DNA of 64,000 nt from Ariolimax columbianus (GCA_036924085.1 JAVGWX010000019.1:4361141-4425140), one strand, 5' to 3'. Positions 10,280 to 21,249 are shown, numbered from the stretch's first letter. Notes: a model not told the origin generated them from the sequence alone. Translations and numbers: made by a program.

Positions 10280-11032
10280 ACATACGACTACTCTAAGGCA
10301 GATGTTAAGAGGATGAAAGAAGCAGCGAACCACATAATCTGGAAAGATATTGTCGTAGGAACAGATGTTGAACAGGAGCGGGAGAGTTTTTAAACAGTTC
10401 TAGAAACGCTAAAAGAGGAATGTGTTCCATGTAGGGAGGCAAACCCAAAGCGTAAAAAGTGGATAACTAGATTTGAAGTTAACTGTAGAAAAGCTAAAAA
10501 TAAAGCATGGACAAAATATATAGAGGCAGGTAAATCAAAGGTAACAATTTTTAAAAATTTGGATAAGCAGAACATATCTCAGAAAGTGAATAAAAGCAAA
10601 AACAAACTTTAAAAAAAACTTACTCAGGGGATCAAGACTGATGGTAAAAGCTTCTTTTCTTATATTAGAAATAAACAAAGAACGAAGGACAAAGTAGGCC
10701 CTCTCATAGACAGTACAGGGAAAATAATAAGTGAGAAAAGCGAGGCAGCTAATCTACCCAATCAGTACTTTAGCACAGTCTACACAAAAGAGGACCTCCA
10801 AGATCCCAGAGCCTATAGATATTTTTTCAAAGAGACATGGTTCCATCTTGATAATAAGGCCGTGCTACAGTTGACCTACATTCCATGGCGTTACAGACTG
10901 AGGGGACCATTTTAAGACGACTCTGTGTTGACGGGGTGTGGTGTTTCTGACTTGGATATAATCAGAATACAAATACGTTTTTAGATCATAACTCGACATT
11001 TGTTTCATAGATTTTATAATTAAGTCATCAAA

Positions 11033-11310
11033 ATGCTTAGATCGTATTGTGTACCGAACTGTCAATCAAAATATTTTTCAGGAGAGTATGTAACATCATT
11101 TGCCTTTCCAAAAAATGTTAGTCTGAGAACAAAATGGCGAAAAGTAATTCCTCGTGAAAGTTTTGAAAGGACAGATGACAATTGTTGTGTGTGAGAAACA
11201 TTTCCTCTATCAGAAGTTATAAAAATTGATTCTGTGACACGTGATGATGGTAGTGCACTAACAGTTACCAGGAAACAAGCAAAGCTTTGTTCTGGGGCAT
11301 TCCCAACAAT
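11033..11310 (+). pseudogene. THAP zinc finger, frameshifted
   Basis: The start at 11033 gives MLRSYCVPNCQSKYFSGEYV, with paired cysteines in C-x3-C spacing, then FAFPKNVSLRTKWRKVIPRE with the conserved Pro and Trp. A stop at about 11191-11193 interrupts it. The following frame supplies VCEKHF (the C-x2-H half of the C2CH finger) and, about 30 residues on, GAFPTIVNC, resembling the AVPTIF box that closes THAP domains. A one- or two-base change at the GTTGTGTGTG run near 11182 explains the break. Confidence 0.85.
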
Positions 11311-11394
11311 TGTGAATTGTTCATCAACTTATCGTCTGCTAGTTCCAGCTCTTCAAAGCGGACAAACCTTGAGAAACAACAACAAATATTAATT

Positions 11395-12050
11395 GAAACA
11401 GCAATAACTGAGATCAAGGCAAGCCATGTTGGTTACATAGAGAGAAATTCATTGACTGAGATCATGGCAAGCCATGTTGGTTACATAGAGAGAAATTCAT
11501 TGACTGAGATCATGGCAAGCCATGTTGGTTACATAGAGAGAAATTCATTGACTGAGATCATGGCAAGCCATGTTGGTTACATAGAGAGAAATTCATTGAC
11601 TGAGATCATGGCAAGCCATGTTGGTTACATAGAGAGAAATTCATTGACTGAGATCATGGCAAGCCATGTTGGTTACATAGAGAGAAATTCATTGACTGAG
11701 AGCATGGCAAGTCATGTTGGTTACATAGAGAGAAATTCATTGACTGAGATCATGGCAAGCCATGTTGGTTACATAGAGAGAAATTCATTGACTGAGATCA
11801 TGGCAAGTCATGTTGGTTACATAGAGAGAAATTCATTGACTGAGATCATGGCAAGCCATGTTGGTTACCTAGAGAGAAATTCATTGACTGAGATCATGGC
11901 AAGCCATGTTGGTTACATAGAGAGAAATTCATTGACTGAGAGCATGGCAAGTCATGTTGATTACATACAGAGAAATTCAATGACTGAGAGCATGTCAGCC
12001 ATGTTGATTACATACAGAGAAATTCAATGACTGAGAGCATGTCAGCCATG
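11395..12050 (+). repeat. 48-bp in-frame minisatellite inside THAP transposase
   Basis: About 13 units of 48 bp encode the 16-residue unit TEIMASHVGYIERNSL. The first unit reads TEIKASHVGY, likely the ancestral sequence, and the last units decay with frame loss after about 12000. Because 48 is a multiple of 3, the frame stayed open across the array. Confidence 0.93.
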
Positions 12051-12688
12051 TTTACATAGAGAAAAACTCATTAGAAAATGTAGAGAAGCTTTGGCAAGTT
12101 TTGAATGAGAAAAACTGAAGGCTTGGAGAATTGTCAAAGAAGATTGGATTTTAATATTTAAAATTGGATGTGGTGCAGATGACATACCAGCGCTCCAAAA
12201 ATTATCCCGAATTGACCAAACCTTTCATTATTCACCATTCTATAAAGAAATAATCATTGATTTGCACAAACAATGCAAAAACCAGATGTTCTCACAAAGT
12301 TTCCACAAGTAGAGACACTGTTGGATCATCTTGATCAATGTGTAATTCATTTAACTCACGCGGCGTATAAAACTTATATTGACAGGGCTGTAGAAGAAAA
12401 TAACATTTATTGTAAATCTGGGGGTTTCCTCTCTTGCAGAACAAAAAAACTGCTGTTTATAATAGAACAATTTAAATTGATGTGTGTTCCAAAATATCAG
12501 CACAGGTACACATCAGAGACATTGATCTGGTGGCTGATGTTGTTCATGAAGTCATCAGCTGCATATAAGTATCTTTACAACTCTGCAGTTCTCACAATTT
12601 CACATTTTAGACGACTTCAAAATCTGTATGAATACATTTCACTGACTTCTGTTAAAGAAAATTCTCTGGACCACGTCAATGAGCATGC

Positions 12689-12970
12689 AGCTTTCATACA
12701 AGACCACGAGAAACTTGTCAACATTCAGTTGGATCAAGTTCATATAAAACCAGCTGTCCTACAAGACCACGAGAAACTTGACAACATCCAGTTGGATCAA
12801 GTTCATATAAAACCAGATGTCCTACAAGACCACGAGCAACTTGTCAACATCCAGTTGGATCAAGTTCATATAAAACCAGTTGTCCTACAAGACCACAACA
12901 AACTTGTCAACATCCGGTTGTATGAAGTTCATATAAAACCAGTTGTCCTACAAGACCACGACAAACTTGC
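12689..12970 (+). repeat. 63-bp in-frame minisatellite inside P-like transposase
   Basis: Four to five units of 63 bp encode the 21-residue unit beginning VLQDHEKLDNIQLDQVHIKP. It sits where the transposase helical domain ends, and it keeps the frame. Confidence 0.9.
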
Positions 12971-12974
12971 TCTA

Positions 12975-13250
12975 AAAGCTATGCACATCAAATGTATTCT
13001 GAAAAACATTAATTGCCCCTGCCTCCACTACCTCCTGTGGGAATGCATTCCAAGCATTCACCACTCTCTGACTAATAAAATAGTCCCTAATATCGAAGGT
13101 TGAGTTGGTACGGGCAGTCATAGATAGTCTACAGAATGATGGAAGAGACAGAGAGTCGTCAAAATGCATATGTGTAGAGGGTGATAGATTTGGGAGTGAC
13201 TAGGGGAGAACGGACAAAGTGTGTCCTGTCTGGAAAGATTCGAAGAACTC
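12975..13250 (-). pseudogene. CR1 LINE 3' end, antisense fragment
   Basis: The minus strand reads FDIRDYFISQRVVNAWNAFP then QEVVEAGAINVFQNTFDVHS, the typical C-terminus of CR1-type ORF2. It is closely similar in pattern to the plus-strand CR1 end at 38320-38450 (SQRVVNSWNALPQDVVETES). Upstream on the minus strand, SSNLSRQDTLCPFSPS-like sequence is degenerate. It truncates the P-like transposase. Confidence 0.82.
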
Positions 13251-13370
13251 GAAATCAACACCCGACTTGGACTCTGAGTACATCGACGCTTGATTGGCTG
13301 CTTGGGCGGGGAACGGAGCACTTAGGGGAATGTTCTCTGTATTATGATGTTGGTTCCTAGAATAAAGAAT

Positions 13371-14545
13371 CTAGTGATTTATGTCTTGGACAGAATGATC
13401 ACTGGGACATAACTAGTGATTTATGTCTTGGACAGAATGATCACTGAGACATAACTAGTGATTTATGTCTTGGACAGAATGATCACTGAGACATAACTAG
13501 TGATTTATTCCTTGGACAGAATGATCACTGAGACATAACTAGTGATTTATGTCTTGGAGAGAATGATCACTGAGACATAACTATTGGTTTATGTCTTGGA
13601 CAGAATGATCACTGAGACATAACTAGTGATTTATGTCTTGGACAGAAAGATCACTGAGACATAACTAGAGATTTATGTCTTGGACAGAATGATCACTGAG
13701 ACATAACTAGTGATTTATGACTTGGAGAGAATGATCACTGAGACATAACTAGTGATTTATGTCTTGGACAGAATGATCACTGAGACATAACTAGTGATTT
13801 ATGTCTTGGACAGAATGATCACTGGGACATAACTAGTGATTTATGTCTTGGATAGAATGATGACTGAGACATAACTAGTGATTTATGTCTTGGACAGAAT
13901 GATCACTGAGACATAACTAGAGATTTATGTCTTGGACAGAATGATCACTGAGACATAACTAGTGATTTATGTCTTGGACAGAATGATCACTGGGACATCA
14001 CTAGTGATTTATGTCTTGGACAGAATGATCACTGAGACATAACTAGTGATTTATTCCTTGGACAGAATGATCACTGAGACATAACTAGTGATTTATGTCT
14101 TCGACAGAATGATCACTGAGGCATAATTAGTGATTTATGTCTTGGACAGAATTATCACTGAGACATAACTAGAGATTTATGTCTTGGACGGAATGATCAC
14201 TGAGACATAACTAGTGATTTATGTCTTGGACAGAATGATCACTGCGACATAACTAGTGATTTATTCCTTGGACAGAATGCTCACTGGGACATAACTAGTG
14301 ATTTATGTCTTGGAGAGAATGATCACTGAGACATAACTAGTCATTTATGTCTTGGACAGAATGATCACTGGGACATAACTATTGGTTTATGTCTTGGACA
14401 GAATGATCACTGAGACATAACTAGTGATTTATGTCTTGGACAGAATGATCACTGAGACATAACTAGTTTATGTCTTGGACAGAATGATCACTGTGACATA
14501 ACTAGTGATTTATGTCTTGGAGATAATGATCACTGGGACATAAAT
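13371..14545. repeat. 42-bp satellite, about 28 copies, hairpin-bearing
   Basis: Units contain TAGTGATTTATGTCTTGGAC and AGAATGATCACTGAGACATA. Each junction has AGACATAA, an 8-nt loop and TTATGTCT, a perfect 8-bp inverted repeat. TGATCA and ACTAGT palindromes also recur. Variant units (ATTCCTTGG; CTGGGACAT; ATTGGTTTA) recur at intervals, indicating block amplification. Confidence 0.95.
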
Positions 14546-15840
14546 AATGTCTACGAAGCCAAATGTGAAAACAGAGATGTGCAGAGTACCAATAACTTTG
14601 GTTCCAAAATAAAACGTCTGACTATAAACCTGGCCAACTAGCATCCAGTGCCAGGGACGACCACAGAATACTGGTAGCAATAAGCAGGTCAACTGCATCA
14701 CATAAAGATAATTCCATAAATTATGCACAATTAGCAGCAACAGTTACAATTTCATGAGTCAAATCCATTTCAGTTTTCCTAACTTTGTGGAAATCGAGAA
14801 ATTATTACATTATCTGATGTGATCTATGGGTCTTAACAAATCGAGTATTGGAGTTTATTTGCAAGGAAAACGTGTTTAATGTTCACCTCTTTGACCGCGA
14901 AAGCACGGATGATAATTGTAAATTGCAAATCTTATTATCGATATCCGTGGTTTTTCCTGACACAATCTTTTGATACAGGGACAAATTAAGGACATTTAAC
15001 GAAAGGCTTGTGCTGAGGGTATAAAATATCACAAAAAATAAAACGGTTCCAAAATCTCACGAGAATAACATAATTCGATAGTTTTGCACGAATATAACAG
15101 AAGATGAACTGGTTATAGGGTACGAGTAAGACTACATGACAGATGGATAGAAGACTGAAGCTACACACTTGACATCGATACAAGAGAAGGGGAAAACGAA
15201 CAGAAATTAGGGATCAATTAAAGGAGCCACAACTTCTTTCCAGACGAATTGGGGGCCATATTGTTCAGTTCAGTGGATGGTTGGTAATGTTCATTTACAG
15301 CAAACAAATTAGTGTTGTAATAATATGACAAATGTTGGGAATATTATTACCAATATAAATATGTATAAAGTAAAACTCAGTAGCATGTTCTTTGCAGACC
15401 GTCGCTCATACAACCGCCAACCTATTTGGCTGGTATGTAGTACGATTGTTGTTGTTTAGATGTTTGCCTCACTAGTTTCTACTGGCGGAGGCGCGCCATT
15501 TTCCACCCCAGACCGTAGTCAATTGGGAGATATCAGGAAGCATTAACCAGTGCTTGGATGCACGGTAGGTTGCCATTACGTTATTTATGGAGCGATCGCA
15601 CCAAAAAGAAAATCCTTGTCTGCCAAATCGGATTCGTACCCGGAGCTATCGGATTGTGAAACCCAGCGAATTTCATCTCTATGTCACGCTGTCATCATCA
15701 TCATATTATATATATACTTATGGAGACATAACTAATTATATTCACCTTACAAAAACGTTAGTAGTACATAACTAACTTCTTGCACGTTATAGCAAGCCCT
15801 CACCCATATATGTATAACCTTTCTCTTCATCTTCCCGTTC
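14546..15840. other. intergenic, no gene seen
   Basis: Several open frames of 60-76 codons occur, none with a recognisable domain. AT-rich DNA. No array is seen apart from short A/T runs. Confidence 0.6.
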
Positions 15841-15931
15841 TTCAACCAGCTGGTTGGTCTTGTGAGGATCCAAACTGTTTCCACTCGTTGCGGCCACAGG
15901 CACGAGTTTACCACTGGATGGTCAGTTTATT

Positions 15932-16507
15932 CTTCTTCTTCTTCTTATTCGTTCGTTCTCAATCGCCCACTACCAAACCCTAAAAGGGCTTAAGTAGCAG
16001 AATGTACTCCAGAGAACGGAATGCGTTGTGTCGTAGTTTACAGCTTGGCTGCGATATTTGCACATTTCGGTCCAACACATCCGACTTCAGCAAGCATTTT
16101 TTGAGTACCGGGTTAGCATTCCCTCTTCGATCCCTTCTCCTTAGCCAGTCTGCCCTGTCGCAGCCTATCCAGGATCATCGCGTGGAGGTGTAGAAGGGTC
16201 TTGGCAGCTCTGGTTCGCTGGCCCTGACGCTAGCAGTCAGCTATGGGTCGCTGACCACTGCAGCTCATGCGCTACTCAGCTCTGGTTCGCTGGCCCTGAC
16301 GCTAGCAGTCAGCTATGGGTCGCTGACCACTGCAGCTCATGCGCTGCTCGGCTCTGGTTCGCTGGCCCTGACGCTAGCAGTCAGCTATGGGTCGCTGACC
16401 ACTGCAGCTCATGCGCTACTCAGCTCTGGTTCGCTGGCCCTGACGATAGCAGTCAGCTATGGGTCGCTGACCACTGCAGCTCATGCGCTGCTCGGCATCT
16501 TGACCCC
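15932..16507 (-). mobile_element. retroposon A, copy 3, with tandemly repeated head
   Basis: Minus-strand copy with its tail at the low end (TCTTCTTCTTCTTCTTATTC). It is flanked by a perfect 13-bp target duplication, TGGTCAGTTTATT, at 15919-15931 and 16508-16520. The body (15960-16204) matches copy 2. The 5' head is amplified: a 72-bp block with GCTCTGGTTCGCTGGCCCTG and AGCTATGGGTCGCTGACCAC is present four times, 16205 to about 16496. It is inserted in a decayed LINE. Confidence 0.93.
16205..16496 (-). repeat. 72-bp tandem repeat of the retroposon A head
   Basis: Four units starting at about 16205, 16277, 16349 and 16421, differing by a few substitutions (ACGCTAGC versus ACGATAGC; CTACTC versus CTGCTC). 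Other full-length copies carry one unit. Confidence 0.93.
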
Positions 16508-16800
16508 TGGTCAGTTTATTTAATAGACGGTCGGGAATGTTATTGTTCCTCTCTATCCAGTCTTACCATCTGGGGTCTCGTTAATCCCGAGGAAACCATA
16601 GATCAGTTCTGGAACTCCAATTCTTGTCCTTCCATCTCGCGATGTGGCCAGCCCATCTGCGTTTTGATTGGTCTATATGCTGCTGAATGTATGTGACGTT
16701 TGCTATTGTGGAGGCTCCTCTGTCGCTTGCCTGATTGTCAGTCCTACAAGATGGCGTTCAAGTGAGGCGTGAGTTGTCCGTAATTGGTTCTCTAAGAAGG

Positions 16801-17040
16801 TTAACGGTTATTAAAGACCAGGGCTCGACACAGGTATCCCCCATATGGCTCGGTCTCTCTCAGTAGCAGAACAGTATCCCACCTGCCGAGAGCATCGCAT
16901 GCCACGAACTCCGTAGTTCCAGCGATGAACCTAGAGATCTCCGGAAAAATTGGTATCATAAACCGACCGTCGCAGCTAGAATTCGAACCTCGACCGTCTA
17001 AAAACGAGGCAAACGGCTTGACCACATTGCCACAGAGACC
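16801..17040 (-). mobile_element. tRNA-derived SINE
   Basis: The minus strand begins GGGGTCTCTGTGGCAATGTG and GTCAAG (an A-box-like TGGCAATGTGG), then GGTCGAGGTTCGAATTC (a B-box match, GGTTCGAATTC) about 45 nt later. This is the internal RNA polymerase III promoter layout of a tRNA-derived SINE. The body is about 170 bp and ends in an AT-rich tail near TTAATAACCGTTAAC. The 146-codon minus-strand open frame across it is incidental. Confidence 0.8.
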
Positions 17041-17167
17041 CCCAAATATGCATATAGTTTGACCATCATCAGGTAAGTCAGTCCGGAGACAGGTGTTGGG
17101 GTCCTTTCTTCGTGTCCCCACCTGTCCTCCGCTCTTGTTATATCTTTTCAGCTCGCCATAAGTCTGC

Positions 17168-17345
17168 TTGCACTCCGATATTTCTTGCACTCCGATATTT
17201 CTTGCACTCCGATGTTTCTTGCACTCCGATGTTTCTTGCACTCCGATGTTTCTTGCATTCCGATGTTTCTTGCACTCCGATGTTTCTTGCAGTCCGATGT
17301 TTCTTACACTCCGATGTTCTTGAACTCTGATGTTCTTGTACGCCT
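17168..17345. repeat. 17-bp minisatellite, about 10 copies
   Basis: Unit CACTCCGATGTTTCTTG with a few substitutions. Open in several frames as a consequence of its period. Confidence 0.93.
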
Positions 17346-17464
17346 GTATTCTGTACTTGTGTTTTTGGTCGTTTTGTCCTTCATTTTCCCTAAACTATAC
17401 CTTCCAATGGAATCAACCTTCGTGCATAATTTCATCAGTCATTATCTACCCTGTAGTTTGTGTA

Positions 17465-17755
17465 GCCTAGTCGACAGTGAGCTGGCTTGCTAACACTGGG
17501 ATTACAGCGCGCCAGGGTTCGACATCACGGACCTTCAGAAAAACAATCCTGGCGTGTTATTCCTTTCACGACCGCTCCTCTAGTCGACCCAGCTGCAAAT
17601 CGTTACCCGATGAATGAGTTGGGGAAGATAGCAAAGAAAGGAACTGGCCACCCCGCCTCACATAGACTTCGGATTAGTAAATGAAGATTTATCTTCATCC
17701 CTGACGGCAATTTTTGCCATGAGACTGACCCTTACTTTTGTTATCCCTATTTAAG
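17465..17755 (+). mobile_element. SINE-like element
   Basis: The head has GGCTTGCTAACACTGGG and then a B-box-like GGGTTCGACATC about 30 nt later. The body contains GTCGACCCAGCTGCAAAT, GTTACC, GAGTTGGGGAAGATAG and CTGGCCACCCCGCCTC, a layout I associate with tRNA-SINEs of invertebrates. No target duplication was found. The assignment is by pattern only. Confidence 0.6.
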
Positions 17756-18245
17756 CACTTGGTCGTTTTACTTTTTTTCTGTCCATCTCACTCTTTGCAT
17801 CCTGCGATATCACAACATCTGAATAGATACGCGGGTCCTTTCATCATTGCTGTCCATGTTTCAGAGCCATTCAGTGATACGGGCCAGATATTTGTGGTGA
17901 TTATTCCCTTACTCAACTCAATATTGATGTTACTGGGTGGTGAACGTTTTTGTTTCTTATTGAATCCCTTTTTTGTTACTTCGATCCTAGTAAAGCCTAT
18001 TTGTTATCGGGGAAAATCAATACAGGTAATACAAATCGTACGGTCCTACGTCAGTTCTCAATTACACACTTGAATTCCCTGAGTGGATAACGGACCCCTT
18101 GCCAGGAAGGGAAGCATAGTTCCACGGCTTCTTTCTGCATGTAAATAGCATACAAAATTGGTTGTGCATGGGATTAGTAACATCATCATGTAACACTCGT
18201 TGCTACATAAATTAATACTACGGAAGTACACAGTACACTTTGGTG
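17756..18245. other. non-coding; weak LINE trace
   Basis: The minus strand at about 17900-17860 reads SLNGSETWTAMM, resembling the YGSETWT block of LINE reverse transcriptases, but nothing around it confirms this. Otherwise no gene. Confidence 0.3.
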
Positions 18246-18248
18246 CAA

Positions 18249-18318
18249 AAAGAAGAAGAAGAAGAATAAGAGGAAGAAGAAGAAGAGAAAGAAGAAGACG
18301 AACAAGAAGAAGAAGATT
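18249..18318. repeat. (GAA)n-rich tract
   Basis: Plus-strand AAGAAGAAG with interruptions. It could be the tail of an eroded retroposon, but no body was recognised beside it. Confidence 0.8.
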
Positions 18319-19189
18319 TTTTTAGGCAACCGCAGATCAAGAGAAAATACGTTTTCTTTAGGGATTGTTCGCCAGATTTCTTTGGTTAGCGGACCTAACG
18401 TTGTCCCAGCCTGGCCTAATGTTTTCACAACTGAACATTGGTCTAGACTCTGCTAATGTTTAAGAACCATTTTGCTAAACCATTTCGATCCAATTAAACA
18501 CGTAAATAGTAAGAATCGGTTGATAACTTCCAACAAAAGTTCACATATCTCCAATGAGAACCACGCACGATCACATGATAAACGCAGCGGCGTTTCTTAC
18601 ACTTGCGTCTCTCGTTCTGTCATACAACTGACTCTAGTTGTCTTCGGCACACCAAAAAGAGAGCATGTAACGAGATCTGTAAACGAAGGTAACTATCGGG
18701 CCACACAGCAACTTTTCCACAGCTCAGGGGCTTAGACCCTCGTGCGTGAGCTGGTCCTGGGACAGCCCAGAATACCAGCCTACGGGACGCTCGCGACACC
18801 GCCCAACAGCAAGCCCTCACCCCGACATGCGTGCCGGGGCAGCGCTAGAAATAGCCCCGGTGTCTGACGTCATAATTGTGCTGTTTTATTGACAAGCCCG
18901 TATATTTTCCCGGGAGCATGTCCATACAAGCGGCCCAGTCAAACTGCTTTCCCTACACAACGATGATTGACGGCTGTCTATCTACATTCTCTTCCCTTTT
19001 CTTGCTGTATACACCATTTCCATCCTCGATATCTCTCAAGCTAATTGTGCGATTCTTTCATTTTGTTCTCAATTTCCTTTAAAAAAAATAAGGATATATA
19101 ATTAGATAATAGGGCGGATAGAAAGAAGAACAAGCTGGTGGATGAATATAGTGATGGGTATAGTGATAGATTTACACTTGGTGAGGCCC
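18319..19189. other. intergenic, no gene seen
   Basis: Open frames up to 87 codons, with no domain recognised. A GC-rich patch lies at 18700-18870. Confidence 0.55.
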
Positions 19190-19612
19190 TAATCAGTATA
19201 GATCTTGGAGATCTTGGAGATCTTGGCATGATAAAGGCATTTGATTTGTTTAGTTGAGATGAACGTCAAAATCTTCTCTAAACAAACTGCTACGACTAAT
19301 AAAATAGTTCCATGAGGGCATGACAGGAACAGTCCAACTTGATGGTATCATTCCACAACCATTTGGTATTCGAAGTGGTGTTAAGCAAGGCTGTGTTCTG
19401 GCCCCGACACTGTTTGAAATCTTCTTTGCTCTGTTACTGAAACATGCTTTTGGGAACGTAATTGAAGGAACCTGCCTTCACAATAGGTCAGATGGTCGGC
19501 TGTTTAACCTTGCAAGGCTCAAGGACAAAACGAAGATCAGAGAAATCACTATCGGGGACTTGCTATTCGCTGATGATGCTGCATTTGTCACCCTAAGTCA
19601 GCAGGAGCATCA

Positions 19613-19725
19613 GAGATTGATAGATCGCTTCTCCCAGGTGTGCATGAACATCTGAGATTGATAGATCGCTTCTCCCAGGTGTGCATGAACATCAGAGATT
19701 GTTAGATCGCTTCTCCCAGGCGTGC
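19613..19725 (+). repeat. 41-bp duplication inside LINE reverse transcriptase
   Basis: Three copies of a block with CAGAGATTGATAGATCGCTT and CTCCCAGGTGTGCATGAACA, directly after the FADDAA motif. Because 41 is not a multiple of 3, it breaks the frame. Confidence 0.92.
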
Positions 19726-20102
19726 AAAGGTTTTGGTCTCACAATAAGTATCAACAAAACAATTGTGCTGGGACAGGAAGTAAATACCACACCAAGTCGA
19801 TAATTATGAACTAGCAGCTGTGCACCAATTCAAATACGACAAGTTCTCTCTAGACCCAGAAATAGACAGCCGCATTGGGAAAGCTGCTGCTACATTCGCT
19901 CGCCTCACAACGGGTGTTTGGAAAAACCAGAAACTGACAATTAAAACCAAGGCCATGGTATACAATGCATGTGTTGTACGTACACTTCTATATGGCAGCG
20001 ATACATGGACAACTTATGCAAAACAGGAGCACAGGCTTAACACTGTCCACCTACGGCGTCTACGATCTATTTTAGGAATTACATGGAGGGTCAGAGTGAC
20101 AA

Positions 20103-20262
20103 ATGCTGAGGTGCACTCTTGCACCGGTCTCCCCAGCATGTACACTCTCGCACCGGTCTCCCCAGCATGTACACTCTCGCACCGGTCTCCCAAGCATGTA
20201 CACTCTTGCACCGGTCTCCCCAGCATGTACACTCTTGCACCGGTCTCCCCAGCATGTACACT
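20103..20262 (+). repeat. 29-bp minisatellite inside LINE C-terminal region
   Basis: Five to six units with GCACCGGTCTCCCCAGCATG and TACACTC, expanded at the GLPSMYTL position of the LINE protein. The 29-bp period rotates the frame, so downstream LINE sequence (RLRWLGHARC) continues in a different frame. Confidence 0.93.
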
Positions 20263-20622
20263 GTCCTTAGGCAGCAAAGACTACGATGGCTTGGTCATGC
20301 TCGTTGCATGGAAGACGGTCGCTGTCCAAAAGTTATCCTCTATGGACAGTTGGCGAAGGTCCGACCACAGTTGAGGTTCAAAGATGTATGTGACCTTGAT
20401 ATGAAGGCCCTGGACATGTATCTGACATCCTGGGAAGACGAAGCTGCAGACCGATCCAGGTGGAGATGAATGGCCAACTCACACTTGGTGAGGAGAGGCT
20501 CTTGTAACACAGAGAAGTGAACAGACGAGCCGCAAGAAGAGAGACAACAAAATATCGGTACAGATTTTTGTTTATCGCTCCAAGTCATATTATTCTTAAA
20601 TCAGTAATGACTGAAAGGGGCT

Positions 20623-20654
<32 letters not shown>

Positions 20655-20870
20655 GAAAGTGACAATTAAAACTAACTTCAAGGTCATACAACACTTGAAA
20701 ATATTGTATACAGATTTAATTTTAATTGCAAGACATTTGAATGGAAAAAATCAATATTTTTTCAAGTAACATTTGCTGAGTCCCCAACCCTGTGGATTGT
20801 GAGGCCATAACTTGTAGCTTATTTGGATTCGGCTTAAATCCGGCACTCGGTGGATGGAAATATACACGAT

Positions 20871-21181
20871 AGACAGGCAGACAAACTGAAGAACGGACAA
20901 GCAGGTCAGCTGAACGGTGAACAGGCGGATAGACAGACAGGTAGATATATTTTATAGATGAATCAGACAGACATGAAAACAGACAGACAGATAGGCATGC
21001 GGACGGGCAGACAGACAGAATTAGAGAAACGGACTTTGGGGTTAGAGCCAAAAGAACGGAGCGACATACAGACAGCCAGCCAGACAGATAAATAGACAGA
21101 CAGACAGGCATACAGACATATAAATAGACAAACAGACAGGCATACAGACAGACAGACCGACCGACAGACAGAAAGACAGAA

Positions 21182-21248
<67 letters not shown>

Positions 21249-21249
21249 G

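Larger units (their letters stand above)
8403..10862 (+). pseudogene. CR1-like LINE, decayed and 3'-truncated
   Basis: Pieces of a CR1/L2-type non-LTR retrotransposon lie in the expected order. A Cys-rich stretch with CLSC is at about 8422. An SGNH-esterase ORF1 follows: a GDSMVR block interrupted by an insertion, then VVVLVGTNNV at about 9130, then a DRRGLHLNEIGQHAA block at about 9388. An endonuclease ORF2 N-terminus is next, with GGGVLLYC, VCYRSPSS, LLLMGDF and GSSDHQIIRW at 9711-10279. The ORF2 linker is SFFSYIRNKQRTKDKVGPL and TGKIISEKSEAANLPNQYF, at about 10640-10800. Frameshifts and stops occur throughout. The reverse transcriptase is missing: homology ends near 10862, where the P-element-like transposon starts. 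Esterase and endonuclease assignments rest on motif recognition. Confidence 0.85.
10863..12974 (+). pseudogene. P-element/THAP9-like transposase, broken
   Basis: This holds the N-terminal half of a THAP-type transposase gene. A THAP zinc finger lies at 11033-11310. A linker carries a 48-bp in-frame minisatellite, and a helical domain typical of P-element transposases is at 12273-12690: KLLFIIEQFKLMCVPKYQHR, RYTSETLIWWLMLFMKSSAA, YKYLYNSAVLTISHFRRLQN. After that a 63-bp in-frame minisatellite replaces the expected RNase H-like catalytic domain, and antisense CR1 sequence follows at 12975. No inverted termini were identified. The domains are inferred from recognised patterns; the break points are seen directly. 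Confidence 0.78.
15841..16745 (-). pseudogene. LINE reverse transcriptase C-terminal remnant, split
   Basis: The minus strand at about 16690-16540 reads SKRRWAGHIARWKDKNWSSR then TDLWFPRD, stop, RDPRW, the RWAGHIAR block that follows the reverse transcriptase of many LINEs. The continuation is on the far side of the nested retroposon (15841-15931), with RNEWKQFG resembling the end of such proteins. Stops are present. Rejoining across the 15932-16507 insertion at its target duplication restores continuity. Confidence 0.72.
19190..20655 (+). pseudogene. LINE reverse transcriptase, with internal tandem duplications
   Basis: Reverse transcriptase blocks occur in order: IKAFD (motif A region, about 19229), FHEGMTGTVQLDG (about 19313), RSGVKQGCVLAPTLF (about 19370), LLFADDAA (catalytic YADD-type motif, about 19561), and ITIGDLLF just before it. 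The thumb and C-terminus follow: KFSLDPEIDSRIGKAAATFA, YNACVVRTLLYGSDTWTTYA, RLRSILGITWRVRVTNAEV, RLRWLGHARCMEDGRCPKVI, LYGQLAKV and WEDEAADRSRW. Stops and frameshifts are present. It is 5'-truncated and ends near 20655 in a (CTAA)n tail (20622-20652), which fits LINE 3' termini. Three separate short tandem duplications lie inside it: 19201-19227, 19613-19720 and 20103-20262. Confidence 0.9.

Noticed and set aside
17756..18000. Second LINE fragment with SLNGSETWT on the minus strand
   Set aside because: Only one short block resembles a LINE; no further colinear motif.
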